5,779 bases of DNA from an uncultured Oscillospiraceae bacterium. GTDB lineage: Bacteria; Bacillota_A; Clostridia; Oscillospirales; Oscillospiraceae. Shown one piece after another: positions 1 to 5,757 of the stretch. The notes beneath the pieces are model-generated. The model made no database searches, had not been told where the DNA came from, and was given only the letters and a program-made list of their open reading frames with translations. The position numbers and the translations under genes are program-made. Each line of letters starts with the position of its first letter. Within the stretch, counting starts at the first letter, position 1. The stretch is taken from the NCBI GenBank assembly GCA_934667865.1, contig CAKUMR010000082.1, positions 1 to 5,779 on the forward strand, written 5' to 3'.

Positions 1-1046
1 GTGTAAACTATTTCGACACGGCCTACCCCTACCACGCCAGCCGGTCCGAGCGTGTCATCGGCCGCGTGCTCAAGGCCTACCCGCGCGAATCGTTCTTCCT
101 TGCGACCAAATACCCCGGCCACCAGCTCGCCGCGCGCTACGACCCGAAGGCGACCTTTGAGGAGCAGCTGGAAAAGTGCGGTGTAGACTATTTCGACTTT
201 TACCTCCTGCACAATGTCTATGAAAACTCCATCCATACCTATATGGATCCGCAATGGGGTATTATTGACTACTTCGTCGAGCAGAAAAAGCTGGGCCGCA
301 TCCGCCACCTCGGCTTCTCCACCCACGGCCGCGTGGAAACGATGGACACCTTCCTCCGCCGCTACGGCGAGCACATGGAATTCTGCCAGATCCAGCTCAA
401 CTACCTTGACTGGACGCTTCAGGACGCAAAGGGCAAGTATGAGCTGCTGGAAAAATACAACATCCCCGTCTGGGTCATGGAGCCGGTGCGCGGCGGCAAG
501 CTGGCGCAGCTTCCGGCGGAGCTGGACCGCGAGCTGAGGGAGCAGCGCCCGGAGGAGAGCGACGCGGCGTGGGCGCTGCGTTGGCTTCAGACGCTGCCGA
601 ACGTCAGGATGATTCTGAGCGGTATGTCCAATATGGCGCAAATGGTGGATAACGTCGCGACCTTCAGCGGCGGCGAGCCGCTCAGCGAGGAAGAAGTCGC
701 GCTGCTGGCGCGCGTGGCCGATGCGCTGCATCAGGGCGTGCCGTGTACGGGCTGCCGCTACTGCTGCGAGGGCTGCCCGATGGGCTTGGACATCCCCATG
801 CTGCTGAAATATTACAACGACGCGAAGTTCCAGCCGTCCATGAATCTGGGTATAGCGATCGAGGCGCTGCCGGAGGACAAGCGGCCGGCGGCTTGTGTTG
901 GCTGCGGCCAGTGCGCACAGGTCTGCCCGCAGAGAATTGATATTCCCGGCGCGATGCAGGACTTTGCAGAGATCTGCGCAAAGCTGCCGAGCTGGGCGGA
1001 AATATCCCGCCAGCGCGAGGAAGCCGCCCGCAAGAGCCGCGGCTGA
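1..1046 (+). CDS. Aldo/keto reductase with C-terminal double [4Fe-4S] ferredoxin-like domain (5' partial)
   Basis: This is a predicted cytoplasmic NAD(P)H-linked oxidoreductase of the aldo/keto reductase superfamily, COG1453 type; the substrate is unknown. The reading frame is open from base 3 and is already inside the conserved N-terminal motif VNYFDTAYPYH, so the true start lies upstream of the window. The GTG at 66 is internal. Counting the Val at base 3 as residue 1, the catalytic tetrad is visible: Asp5, Tyr10, Lys36 (in LATKY) and His70 (in YLLHN). The barrel continues through MEPVRGGKL and SGMSNMAQMVDN. The C-terminus carries two CxxCxxCxxxCP motifs, with Cys 248/251/254/258 and 298/301/304/308, each expected to hold a [4Fe-4S] cluster. 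347 codons are visible; the family is usually about 370-390 residues, so roughly 25-40 are missing. The gene runs convergently towards the operon on the other strand. Family assignment is firm; the physiological role is not known. Confidence 0.93.
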   Translation, partial: VNYFDTAYPYHASRSERVIGRVLKAYPRESFFLATKYPGHQLAARYDPKATFEEQLEKCGVDYFDFYLLHNVYENSIHTYMDPQWGIIDYFVEQKKLGRIRHLGFSTHGRVETMDTFLRRYGEHMEFCQIQLNYLDWTLQDAKGKYELLEKYNIPVWVMEPVRGGKLAQLPAELDRELREQRPEESDAAWALRWLQTLPNVRMILSGMSNMAQMVDNVATFSGGEPLSEEEVALLARVADALHQGVPCTGCRYCCEGCPMGLDIPMLLKYYNDAKFQPSMNLGIAIEALPEDKRPAACVGCGQCAQVCPQRIDIPGAMQDFAEICAKLPSWAEISRQREEAARKSRG

Positions 1047-1075
1047 TTTGTTATGATTTGCAGATGAAAAAAGAT

Positions 1076-1101
1076 GGCGCAGACGGTTCCCCGTCTGCGC
1101 C
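1076..1101. terminator. Strong 11-bp hairpin downstream of the reductase, probable terminator
   Basis: A perfect 11-bp GC-rich stem (GGCGCAGACGG at 1076-1086, CCGTCTGCGCC at 1091-1101) closes a TTCC loop, 29 bp after the reductase stop codon. On the plus strand it is followed only by a weakly T-rich stretch (TTGCTGC). On the minus strand it is followed by ATCTTTTTT, so the classical U-tract geometry is better for minus-strand transcripts. It probably ends the reductase mRNA and also acts as a backstop for read-through from the convergent operon. Confidence 0.7.
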
Positions 1102-1350
1102 TTGCTGCATCCATCTATTAAAAAAGCTCGTATCCCTACGCGATAGCCTGATACTGATTCTTGATTAAAATATTGAATCAAGAATCCCGTGTGCTACGCA
1201 CACTCGCATCGTGCGAATGCACGCTGCGCCGTCTCATGCAGAAGCTGACGCGCCTTCGGCGCTATAAAAAGCTTTTCAAGCTTTTTAACAGATTCTAGTA
1301 TGACAAATCGTCTGCATCCGCAGGAACGCTCTTAAAAATCTTCCCCCCCC
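1102..1350. other. Gene-free intergenic stretch holding a cluster of small hairpins
   Basis: I see no credible coding region, tRNA or rRNA here. The stretch separates two convergent transcription units and is lower in GC than the flanking genes. It contains a hairpin-rich module at about 1149-1303, listed separately. A weaker structure at 1126-1147 (CGTA 1129-1132 pairing TACG 1137-1140, flanked by GCT and ATAGC) is followed on the minus strand by TTTTTT and may be a secondary terminator. Near the right end lies a run of eight C residues (1343-1350). Confidence 0.7.
1149..1303. repeat. Multi-hairpin palindromic intergenic module, possible dispersed repeat
   Basis: Consecutive perfect inverted repeats fill this segment. 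They are an 11-bp stem (1156-1166 with 1176-1186), GTGTGC/GCACAC (1189-1194 with 1198-1203), TCGCA/TGCGA (1204-1208 with 1212-1216), GCGCC/GGCGC with a TTC loop (1250-1254 with 1258-1262), and AAAAAGCTT/AAGCTTTTT with a TTC loop (1266-1274 with 1278-1286). A competing hairpin is CGTGC/GCACG (1210-1214 with 1219-1223). The block is framed by TGATACT (1149-1155) and AGTATGA (1297-1303), which pair at 6 of 7 positions and could close the whole into a branched fold. This density of palindromes between genes is typical of REP/MITE-like dispersed elements or of a structured RNA. Copy number cannot be judged from one window. Confidence 0.5.
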
Positions 1351-1390
1351 AAAAAACGCCGGGAACCCGTTCTATTTCGGGCACCCGGCG
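1351..1390 (-). terminator. Rho-independent terminator of the sensor-phosphatase operon
   Basis: Read on the minus strand, a stem CGCCGGG/CCCGGCG (1384-1390 with 1357-1363) is extended by an inner CCCG/CGGG pairing (1378-1381 with 1366-1369), across a two-base internal mismatch. It is followed immediately by six T residues (1356-1351). It lies 34 bp beyond the stop codon of the HAD phosphatase gene, which is the last gene of the operon. This is a textbook intrinsic terminator in position and form. Confidence 0.9.
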
Positions 1391-1424
1391 AATATACTTT
1401 ATACCAAACAAAGCCGCCGGCCGG

Positions 1425-2174
1425 TCAAAGCCTTTGCAGAAGCGCTTCGACCCGCACACAGTGCTGCGGAAAACGCGCCAGCAGCTCCGGTGCAGCCGAG
1501 GCCATCAGATAGGCGCTTCCGGCATAGTCGAGCATCCCGACATCGTTGTAATTGTCACCGATGGCGAGGATCTCCTCCCGCGTGATGCCCAGAAGCTCTC
1601 CCAGCCGCCGCAGGCCGTCGGCCTTGTCCGACCGGGTGAAATCGACCCAGCGCTCGCCTGCGATGCGCGGCGGCAGCGGCAGACCGGTCATCTCCGGCGC
1701 CAGCGCGGCGGCGTCGGGGCAGAAGGCCGACACCTTGAGAATTTCCTCCGGGATATCCTCCGGCGCGGGCACATAGACCAGACGGTTGCCGACCTCCTCG
1801 ATCACCGCCACGATCTCCGGCCCCTTGGGGAAGAGATAGCAGCCGTCCACGCCGGAAACCATCAGCTCGCAGTCCGGCCGGACGAGAATGTCATGGCAGA
1901 GCGTCAGCGCGTCCGCGCGCGGGATGGCGATGGTGCCCAGCAGCGCGCCGCCCGGCGCGTAGAGGGTCGAGCCGTTTTCGCAGATATAATACAGCTCGTT
2001 CGCGACGGGCGCAAACAGCCGCCGCAGGCTCTCCGGTCTCCGCCCGCTGGTCGGGCAGAAGCGGATGCCCTTGGCCGCCAGGCGTGGGATTTCTTGCAGA
2101 ACTGCGGGTGCGATCTCACGCTGCCACGGAAACAGCAGCGTTCCGTCGATGTCGCATGCAATCAGTCGAATCAT
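1425..2174 (-). CDS. Cof-type HAD-superfamily hydrolase (probable sugar-phosphate or small-molecule phosphatase)
   Basis: This is a predicted cytoplasmic Mg2+-dependent phosphatase of the HAD superfamily, Cof/Hydrolase_3 branch, whose members often dephosphorylate sugar phosphates or nucleotide-type metabolites. All four HAD motifs are intact in the 249 residues. Motif I is DIDGT with Asp8 (nucleophile) and Asp10 (acid/base), motif II is Thr42 in PTSGR, motif III is Lys184, and motif IV is GDNYND with Asp207 and Asp211. The segment between motifs II and III (about residues 80-180) fits a C2-type cap, which sets specificity. Length is slightly below the usual 260-290. The start is supported by AAAGGAG (2180-2186), 5 bp upstream. 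Only 12 bp separate it from the response regulator stop, so it is almost certainly co-transcribed as the last gene of the operon. Substrate is unproven; sugar phosphate is inferred from the operon. Confidence 0.92.
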   Translation of the reverse strand: MIRLIACDIDGTLLFPWQREIAPAVLQEIPRLAAKGIRFCPTSGRRPESLRRLFAPVANELYYICENGSTLYAPGGALLGTIAIPRADALTLCHDILVRPDCELMVSGVDGCYLFPKGPEIVAVIEEVGNRLVYVPAPEDIPEEILKVSAFCPDAAALAPEMTGLPLPPRIAGERWVDFTRSDKADGLRRLGELLGITREEILAIGDNYNDVGMLDYAGSAYLMASAAPELLARFPQHCVRVEALLQRL

Positions 2175-2186
2175 GAAAACTCCTTT

Positions 2187-2930
2187 CTACTTTGTGCTGT
2201 CCTGATATTCCGACGGACTGATGCCGGTCAGCTTCTTGAAGGTGGCGGAAAAATAGGCAATGTCGCGGTAGCCGACCTGCTCGGCCACCTCATAGACCTT
2301 TCGGCGGCAGTCGCGCAGCAGCTCCATGGATTTGTGGATGCGATAGCGCGTCAGATAGGAAAGCAGCGTCGAGCCCGTTTCCTTCTTGAACAGGTGGCTC
2401 AGATGCCCCTCGCTCAGGCCGAGCTGCTGGGCGATCATGCCCACGGTCAGACTCGGATTGCCGTAGCTTTCCGCGATGCAGTCCATGGCCGAGAGCACGT
2501 AGCGGCTCTGCCCGCCCTTTTTCGGCAGCTCGACCTCTCTGGCCCGCGCCGCCTGCGTTTCCAGCTTCTTTTGCAGCGTCAGCACCGCCTGCTCCAGATC
2601 GCCGTCGTGGAAGGGCTTGAGCAGGAAGTCCACCGCGCCCAGCCGCATCGCGCTGCGGGCGTACTCAAAGCTGTCGTAGGCGGTCAGGATGATCGCCGGA
2701 GCGCGGCAGCCGCGTTCGCGGAGCTGGCGCAGCATCTCGATGCCGTCCATCTTCGGCATTTTCAGATCGGTGATGATGAGCGTCGGCTCGCAGCGCTCCA
2801 CGGCGGCAAGCGCCTCCTCGCCGTTGGCGGCCTCGCCCACGACCACGCAGTTGATCGCCGCCCAGTCCACCGTCAGGACGATGCCCTTGCGGATCATTTC
2901 TTCATCTTCAACGACCAGTACCTTCAGCAT
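2187..2930 (-). CDS. YesN-type response regulator: receiver domain plus AraC-family DNA-binding domain (HptR-like)
   Basis: This is the transcription factor of the two-component system, 247 residues. Residues 1-120 form a receiver (REC) domain. The acidic pocket is Glu8/Asp9, the phosphoacceptor is Asp55 (in ITDLKMPKMDG), the switch Thr is Thr83 and the conserved Lys is Lys105 (in LLKPF). A linker of about 30 residues leads to an AraC/XylS-type double helix-turn-helix at about 155-243, with the second helix-turn-helix signature running from VAEQVGYRDIAYFSATFKK to TGISPSEY. The ATG at 2930 follows GGGAGGA (2939-2945) with an 8-bp gap and lies inside the 3' end of the kinase gene, so translation is probably coupled. 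By analogy with S. aureus HptR it would activate a transporter gene in response to an extracellular phosphorylated ligand. The target gene is not in this window, although self-regulation of the operon is possible. Confidence 0.93.
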   Translation of the reverse strand: MLKVLVVEDEEMIRKGIVLTVDWAAINCVVVGEAANGEEALAAVERCEPTLIITDLKMPKMDGIEMLRQLRERGCRAPAIILTAYDSFEYARSAMRLGAVDFLLKPFHDGDLEQAVLTLQKKLETQAARAREVELPKKGGQSRYVLSAMDCIAESYGNPSLTVGMIAQQLGLSEGHLSHLFKKETGSTLLSYLTRYRIHKSMELLRDCRRKVYEVAEQVGYRDIAYFSATFKKLTGISPSEYQDSTK

Positions 2931-4626
2931 GGCCGGGGTCCTCCCTTCGTGTCACGGGCAGCGTGGCGGTGATGACCGCGCCCGCGCCCTCCGCGCGGTT
3001 GGCCAGAAACAGGCCGAATTCCGCGCCGTAGTGCTTTTGCAGAATGGTGTCCACATTGAATAGTCCCAGATGTCCTTCGCCTGCGGCGTGGGGACGGTAT
3101 TTTCCCAGCAGCTCCGGCGGCAGGCCCGCGCCGTTGTCCGCCACGCAGATGCGCAGCACGCCGTCCGCGGCGGAGGCCGTGACCTCCAGCCGGCCGCCGT
3201 CCACGCCGGTCAGGCCGTGCATGACGGCGTTTTCCGCCAGCGGCTGGAGCATCATCTTCGGCACGAGGCAGTCCTCCAGCTCCGCCGGAATGTCCACGGA
3301 GAAGGTGAAGCTGTCGGCCAGCCGAATGCGCTGGATTTCCATATAGCGCTTGAGAACCTCCACCTCCTGCCGCAGGGAAACGAATTCCTCCGGCCGGATG
3401 CAGAAGCGCAGGATGTCGGCGAGGTCCGTGGACATCAGCGCGACCTGCGGCACCTGATTGATTTTGCTGATCCACTTCATGGTGTCGAGGGTGTTGCAGA
3501 GAAAATGCGGGTTGAGCTGCGCCTGCAGCATCCGGATCTGCGCGTCGTTGAGCGCGCGCTGATTGTCGACCAGAAGCTGCTGGTTGCGCTTGAGGTCGAT
3601 GACCATGCGGTTGAACTGCTGCGCCAGCTCGCCCAGCTCGTCCGACTGCAGCACCGGGACGTGGACCTCCAGATTGTTTCTGCCGACCTGCTGCAGGGCG
3701 TTGTGCAGCTGCCCGATGGGGCGGAAGAGCTGGCGGCTCATCTGAAAGCTCATCACGATGCACACGCCGATGCAGATCAGCGCGCAGGAGATGCTCACGG
3801 TGTATAACAGCCGCATCGTGCTGCGGGTAAAGACCTGCGGCTGCTGCAAGACGACGCTCAGCCCCGTCGCCTCGTGCCTGCGGATGCGGTAGACATAGTC
3901 CTCGGACAGGCCGGTGAGCGTCCCGCCGGAGAGAAGCTGCGCGCGCAGCTTTGCCGCAAGCTGGTCGCCCAGCGCGGCGCTCGTGCAGTAGACGGGCCGC
4001 CAGTAGCGGCTCAGAACGGCAAGATCGTTCTGTGTGCCGGCCTTGCCGCCCAGCAGCGATTGCAGCCCCGTGGGCGAAACGCTGATGACCAGATAGCCCA
4101 TGGGCGCGCCGTAGGAATCGGTCAGCAGGGCCGCGCCCTGTAAGACCGCGTCGGAGGAGGGCTGTTCACCGGAAATGTAAACCAGCTCGTTTTCAGGCGC
4201 CTGTGCCGCCTCGTATAAAATGCCCCAGTTCGTGGGCAGGCGGAGGCTCGCGGGCGCAGTCTGCGTGGAGTAGCGCCAGAGGCCGCTGATGTCATAGAGA
4301 TCGAGCCGGGCGAAATTCTTCGCCTCGCCGGAGGCGCGGAAGAGCTGACCGTTGACCAATGTGTCCTCCGCGCGCTCGTCAAACAGCGCCTGACTGATGG
4401 TCCGGTTGCCGCGCAGCGCCTGCACCGCATCGCGGATGCCGCCGTCGAGCCGGTCGAGAGCCAGAATACTGTCCTCCAGCGCCTGCTCGGACTGTGTGTC
4501 GGCGCTGCTCGTCATGCGCAGACGGAAGATCTGCAAGAGCATCGCCGAGCAGATGAGAAGCGGCACGAGCGATACGATCAGAAATCCGGCGAACAGCCGC
4601 TTGCGGAAGGAGTACGATCGTTTCAT
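2908..4626 (-). CDS. YesM-type membrane sensor histidine kinase (HptS-like)
   Basis: This is a membrane sensor kinase of 572 residues. A short basic N-terminus precedes TM1 (about 11-34). A large extracellular region (about 35-272) follows, plausibly of Cache type, though I cannot name the fold from sequence alone. TM2 is at about 273-295, then a HAMP linker at about 296-347. The kinase core is of the His_kinase (PF06580)/HATPase_c kind: phosphoacceptor His374 in LNPHFLCNTLD, N-box Glu465/Asn466 in PLAENAVMHG, G1 box Asp497-Asn498-Gly499, and a G2-like GEGHLGL at 516-522. Cys377 sits where most relatives have Tyr. The start ATG overlaps the stop of the binding-protein gene as ATGA and follows GGGGAGGG (4633-4640). 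The 3' end overlaps the regulator gene by 23 bp. The close packing implies it receives its signal at least partly from the upstream lipoprotein and phosphorylates the downstream regulator. Confidence 0.94.
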   Translation of the reverse strand: MKRSYSFRKRLFAGFLIVSLVPLLICSAMLLQIFRLRMTSSADTQSEQALEDSILALDRLDGGIRDAVQALRGNRTISQALFDERAEDTLVNGQLFRASGEAKNFARLDLYDISGLWRYSTQTAPASLRLPTNWGILYEAAQAPENELVYISGEQPSSDAVLQGAALLTDSYGAPMGYLVISVSPTGLQSLLGGKAGTQNDLAVLSRYWRPVYCTSAALGDQLAAKLRAQLLSGGTLTGLSEDYVYRIRRHEATGLSVVLQQPQVFTRSTMRLLYTVSISCALICIGVCIVMSFQMSRQLFRPIGQLHNALQQVGRNNLEVHVPVLQSDELGELAQQFNRMVIDLKRNQQLLVDNQRALNDAQIRMLQAQLNPHFLCNTLDTMKWISKINQVPQVALMSTDLADILRFCIRPEEFVSLRQEVEVLKRYMEIQRIRLADSFTFSVDIPAELEDCLVPKMMLQPLAENAVMHGLTGVDGGRLEVTASAADGVLRICVADNGAGLPPELLGKYRPHAAGEGHLGLFNVDTILQKHYGAEFGLFLANRAEGAGAVITATLPVTRREDPGHAEGTGR

Positions 4627-5660
4627 TTTCCGCCCTCCCCGTTAAGGAACGCCTGAAAGCGTTCGAGGATCGCGCCGCGCTCGCTGCTCGCCTGCGAGAT
4701 ATCATACGCCGTCATCGGGATTTTTTCAAGCCGCACCAGCGCCGCAGAGGGCTCAACGTCGCTGCGCACACTGCGGCGGGAGAATTCCGAATCCTGCAAA
4801 AGCGACTGCACGTCGCGGCTGACGGTGAAATCGAGGAAGCGCCGGGCGTTTTCCGCGTGCTGCGCGCCGCGGATGAGCGCGCTGCCGTCCGGCACCGCGC
4901 TGGTGCCGTCGGAGGGGTAGACCATGCGCAGGTTTTCGCCCGCGGCGATGCGCTTGAGCGCGGTTTCCTCCAGCGTGACGCCCACCCAGTCCGTGCCGTC
5001 GGCGACGGAGTCTAAAATGGCGCCGGAGGAGGAGAGCAGCCTGCCGTCCAGATTCTCCGCGAAGGCGCGCAGCGTGTCCTCCTGCGGCGCGTCCGCGGCG
5101 CTGAGCAGGGTCACAAGCTCCGTGTAGCACGAGCCGGAAACGGCGGGGTCGGCGAAGGCGATGCGCCCGCGGAACTCCGGCCGCAGCAGATCCTGCCAGC
5201 TCGTCAGCTCGCTGCGCTCGACAAACTTGGGATTGTAGATCAGCACGACGGGCAGGGCGGAAAAGGGCGTCCACAGCCCGCCGGCGGTCTGGTACTGCGG
5301 GGCGATGTCCGCCGTGCCGGCGCAGAGATAGGGGGTGAAGTATTCGCTGTAGGCCTCCAGACTGTCCACTCCGCCGCCGAATATCACGTCGGCGCAGGGG
5401 GCGTCCGCCTCCCACGCGATCCGTTCCAGCAGCTCGTTGGTGCCGCCGGTGACCACGTCCACCCAAATACCGGTACGCTCTTCAAATTCCTTGACGATCG
5501 GCCACCAAACCTCCTTTTTATGGGAGGTATAGACCACCAGCCGCTGCTCCTGCGCGGGGGCGAAGTCTGCGCCGTCCGGCGCAGTGTCCGCTGCGCAGCC
5601 GGCCAGCAGGCACAGTGCCGCCAGCGCCGCCGCCAGACGGAAGAAAGCCCGTTTTTTCAT
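4623..5660 (-). CDS. Extracellular solute-binding lipoprotein, Fe3+-type SBP fold, probable ligand sensor (HptA/PgtC-like)
   Basis: This is an exported lipoprotein of 345 residues in the class II periplasmic-binding family often labelled 'Fe(3+) ABC transporter substrate-binding' (COG1840-like). The signal peptide starts MKKRAFFRL, has a hydrophobic core at 9-20 and a lipobox LAGC with lipidated Cys22. The mature part opens with LVVYTSHKKEVWWPIVKEFE and continues through VVTGGTNELLERI, ADVIFGGG, LIYNPK and FADPAVSGS, as expected for the fold. I chose the ATG at 5660 because AAGGAG lies 6 bp upstream (5667-5672). A longer frame beginning with GTG at 5693 has no ribosome site and begins at the predicted transcription start. 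No permease or ATPase gene is adjacent. The gene overlaps the kinase gene by 4 bp and is first in the operon, so a sensing role is more likely than transport. No Tyr-Tyr pair of the ferric-binding kind is present. The ligand is inferred to be a phosphorylated metabolite, not shown. Confidence 0.88.
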   Translation of the reverse strand: MKKRAFFRLAAALAALCLLAGCAADTAPDGADFAPAQEQRLVVYTSHKKEVWWPIVKEFEERTGIWVDVVTGGTNELLERIAWEADAPCADVIFGGGVDSLEAYSEYFTPYLCAGTADIAPQYQTAGGLWTPFSALPVVLIYNPKFVERSELTSWQDLLRPEFRGRIAFADPAVSGSCYTELVTLLSAADAPQEDTLRAFAENLDGRLLSSSGAILDSVADGTDWVGVTLEETALKRIAAGENLRMVYPSDGTSAVPDGSALIRGAQHAENARRFLDFTVSRDVQSLLQDSEFSRRSVRSDVEPSAALVRLEKIPMTAYDISQASSERGAILERFQAFLNGEGGK

Positions 5661-5675
5661 CCTGTTCTCCTTTGT
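5661..5675 (-). promoter_or_regulatory. Ribosome binding site fixing the start of the binding-protein gene
   Basis: On the minus strand the sequence CAAAGGAGA is centred on AAGGAG at 5672-5667, 6 bp before the ATG at 5660. This is near-ideal spacing. It decides the start codon in favour of the MKKRAFF start with a proper lipoprotein signal, against the in-frame GTG 33 bp upstream. Confidence 0.85.
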
Positions 5676-5701
5676 CTTATGTTCTGTCTGCACTTTGCCT
5701 A

Positions 5702-5730
5702 ATTATAGCATAGAAACCATCCGGTTTTCA
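5702..5730 (-). promoter_or_regulatory. SigA-type promoter of the operon with extended -10 box
   Basis: On the minus strand a perfect TATAAT (5707-5702) is preceded directly by TGC, giving the extended -10 form TGnTATAAT. At 17-bp spacing the -35 region reads TGAAAA (5730-5725), only 3 of 6 matches to TTGACA. The predicted transcription start is about 5695, leaving a leader of about 35 nt to the ATG at 5660. A strong extended -10 with a poor -35 is common in activator-dependent or moderately constitutive promoters. Confidence 0.75.
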
Positions 5731-5743
5731 TTAAAAACGCACA

Positions 5744-5757
5744 AGAATCTCAGAATC
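5744..5757 (-). promoter_or_regulatory. Short direct repeat upstream of the promoter, possible regulator site
   Basis: On the minus strand GATTCT occurs twice in the same orientation, at 5757-5752 and 5749-5744, with an 8-bp period. It is placed at about -49 to -62 from the predicted transcription start. This is a usual place for an activator, and AraC-type regulators often bind direct repeats. The repeat is short and could be chance. Just beyond it, ACAAAA (5760-5765) and TTTTGT (5774-5779) form an inverted repeat that reaches the window edge. Confidence 0.3.

Noticed and set aside
66..68. GTG as start codon of the reductase
   Set aside because: The frame is open upstream and encodes the conserved VNYFDTAYPYH motif with the catalytic Asp and Tyr, so the gene is truncated by the window edge.
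1149..1303. CRISPR array or tRNA in the palindromic intergenic region
   Set aside because: The stems differ from one another and have no regular repeat-spacer period. No acceptor stem, anticodon arm or T-loop signature is present.
1343..1356. Run of eight C followed by six A as a phase-variable tract
   Set aside because: It lies downstream of the operon terminator, outside any gene or promoter. The A run is simply the terminator's T tract on the other strand; the C run may also be a sequencing artefact.
1434..2972. A 512-codon open frame on the plus strand opposite the phosphatase and regulator genes
   Set aside because: It lies wholly antisense to two genes with complete catalytic and DNA-binding motifs. 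Its product is rich in Arg, Gln, His and Ala with no recognisable domain, which is the usual shadow of GC-rich codon use.
2924..3763. A 279-codon frame on the minus strand inside the kinase gene
   Set aside because: It overlaps the kinase core in another frame, and its Arg/Ala/Gly/Pro-rich product resembles no protein family. The kinase frame contains all expected motifs.
3070..3807. A 245-codon plus-strand frame opposite the kinase
   Set aside because: Antisense shadow; no ribosome site or domain, and the opposite strand is firmly coding.
4753..5466. A 237-codon minus-strand frame within the binding-protein gene
   Set aside because: Out-of-frame reading of the binding-protein gene with an extremely Arg/Gly-rich product.
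4623..5660. Calling the binding protein a ferric-iron transporter subunit
   Set aside because: No permease or ATPase gene is adjacent, no tyrosine pair is present, and the gene is fused by overlap to a sensor kinase gene; a sensor role fits better.
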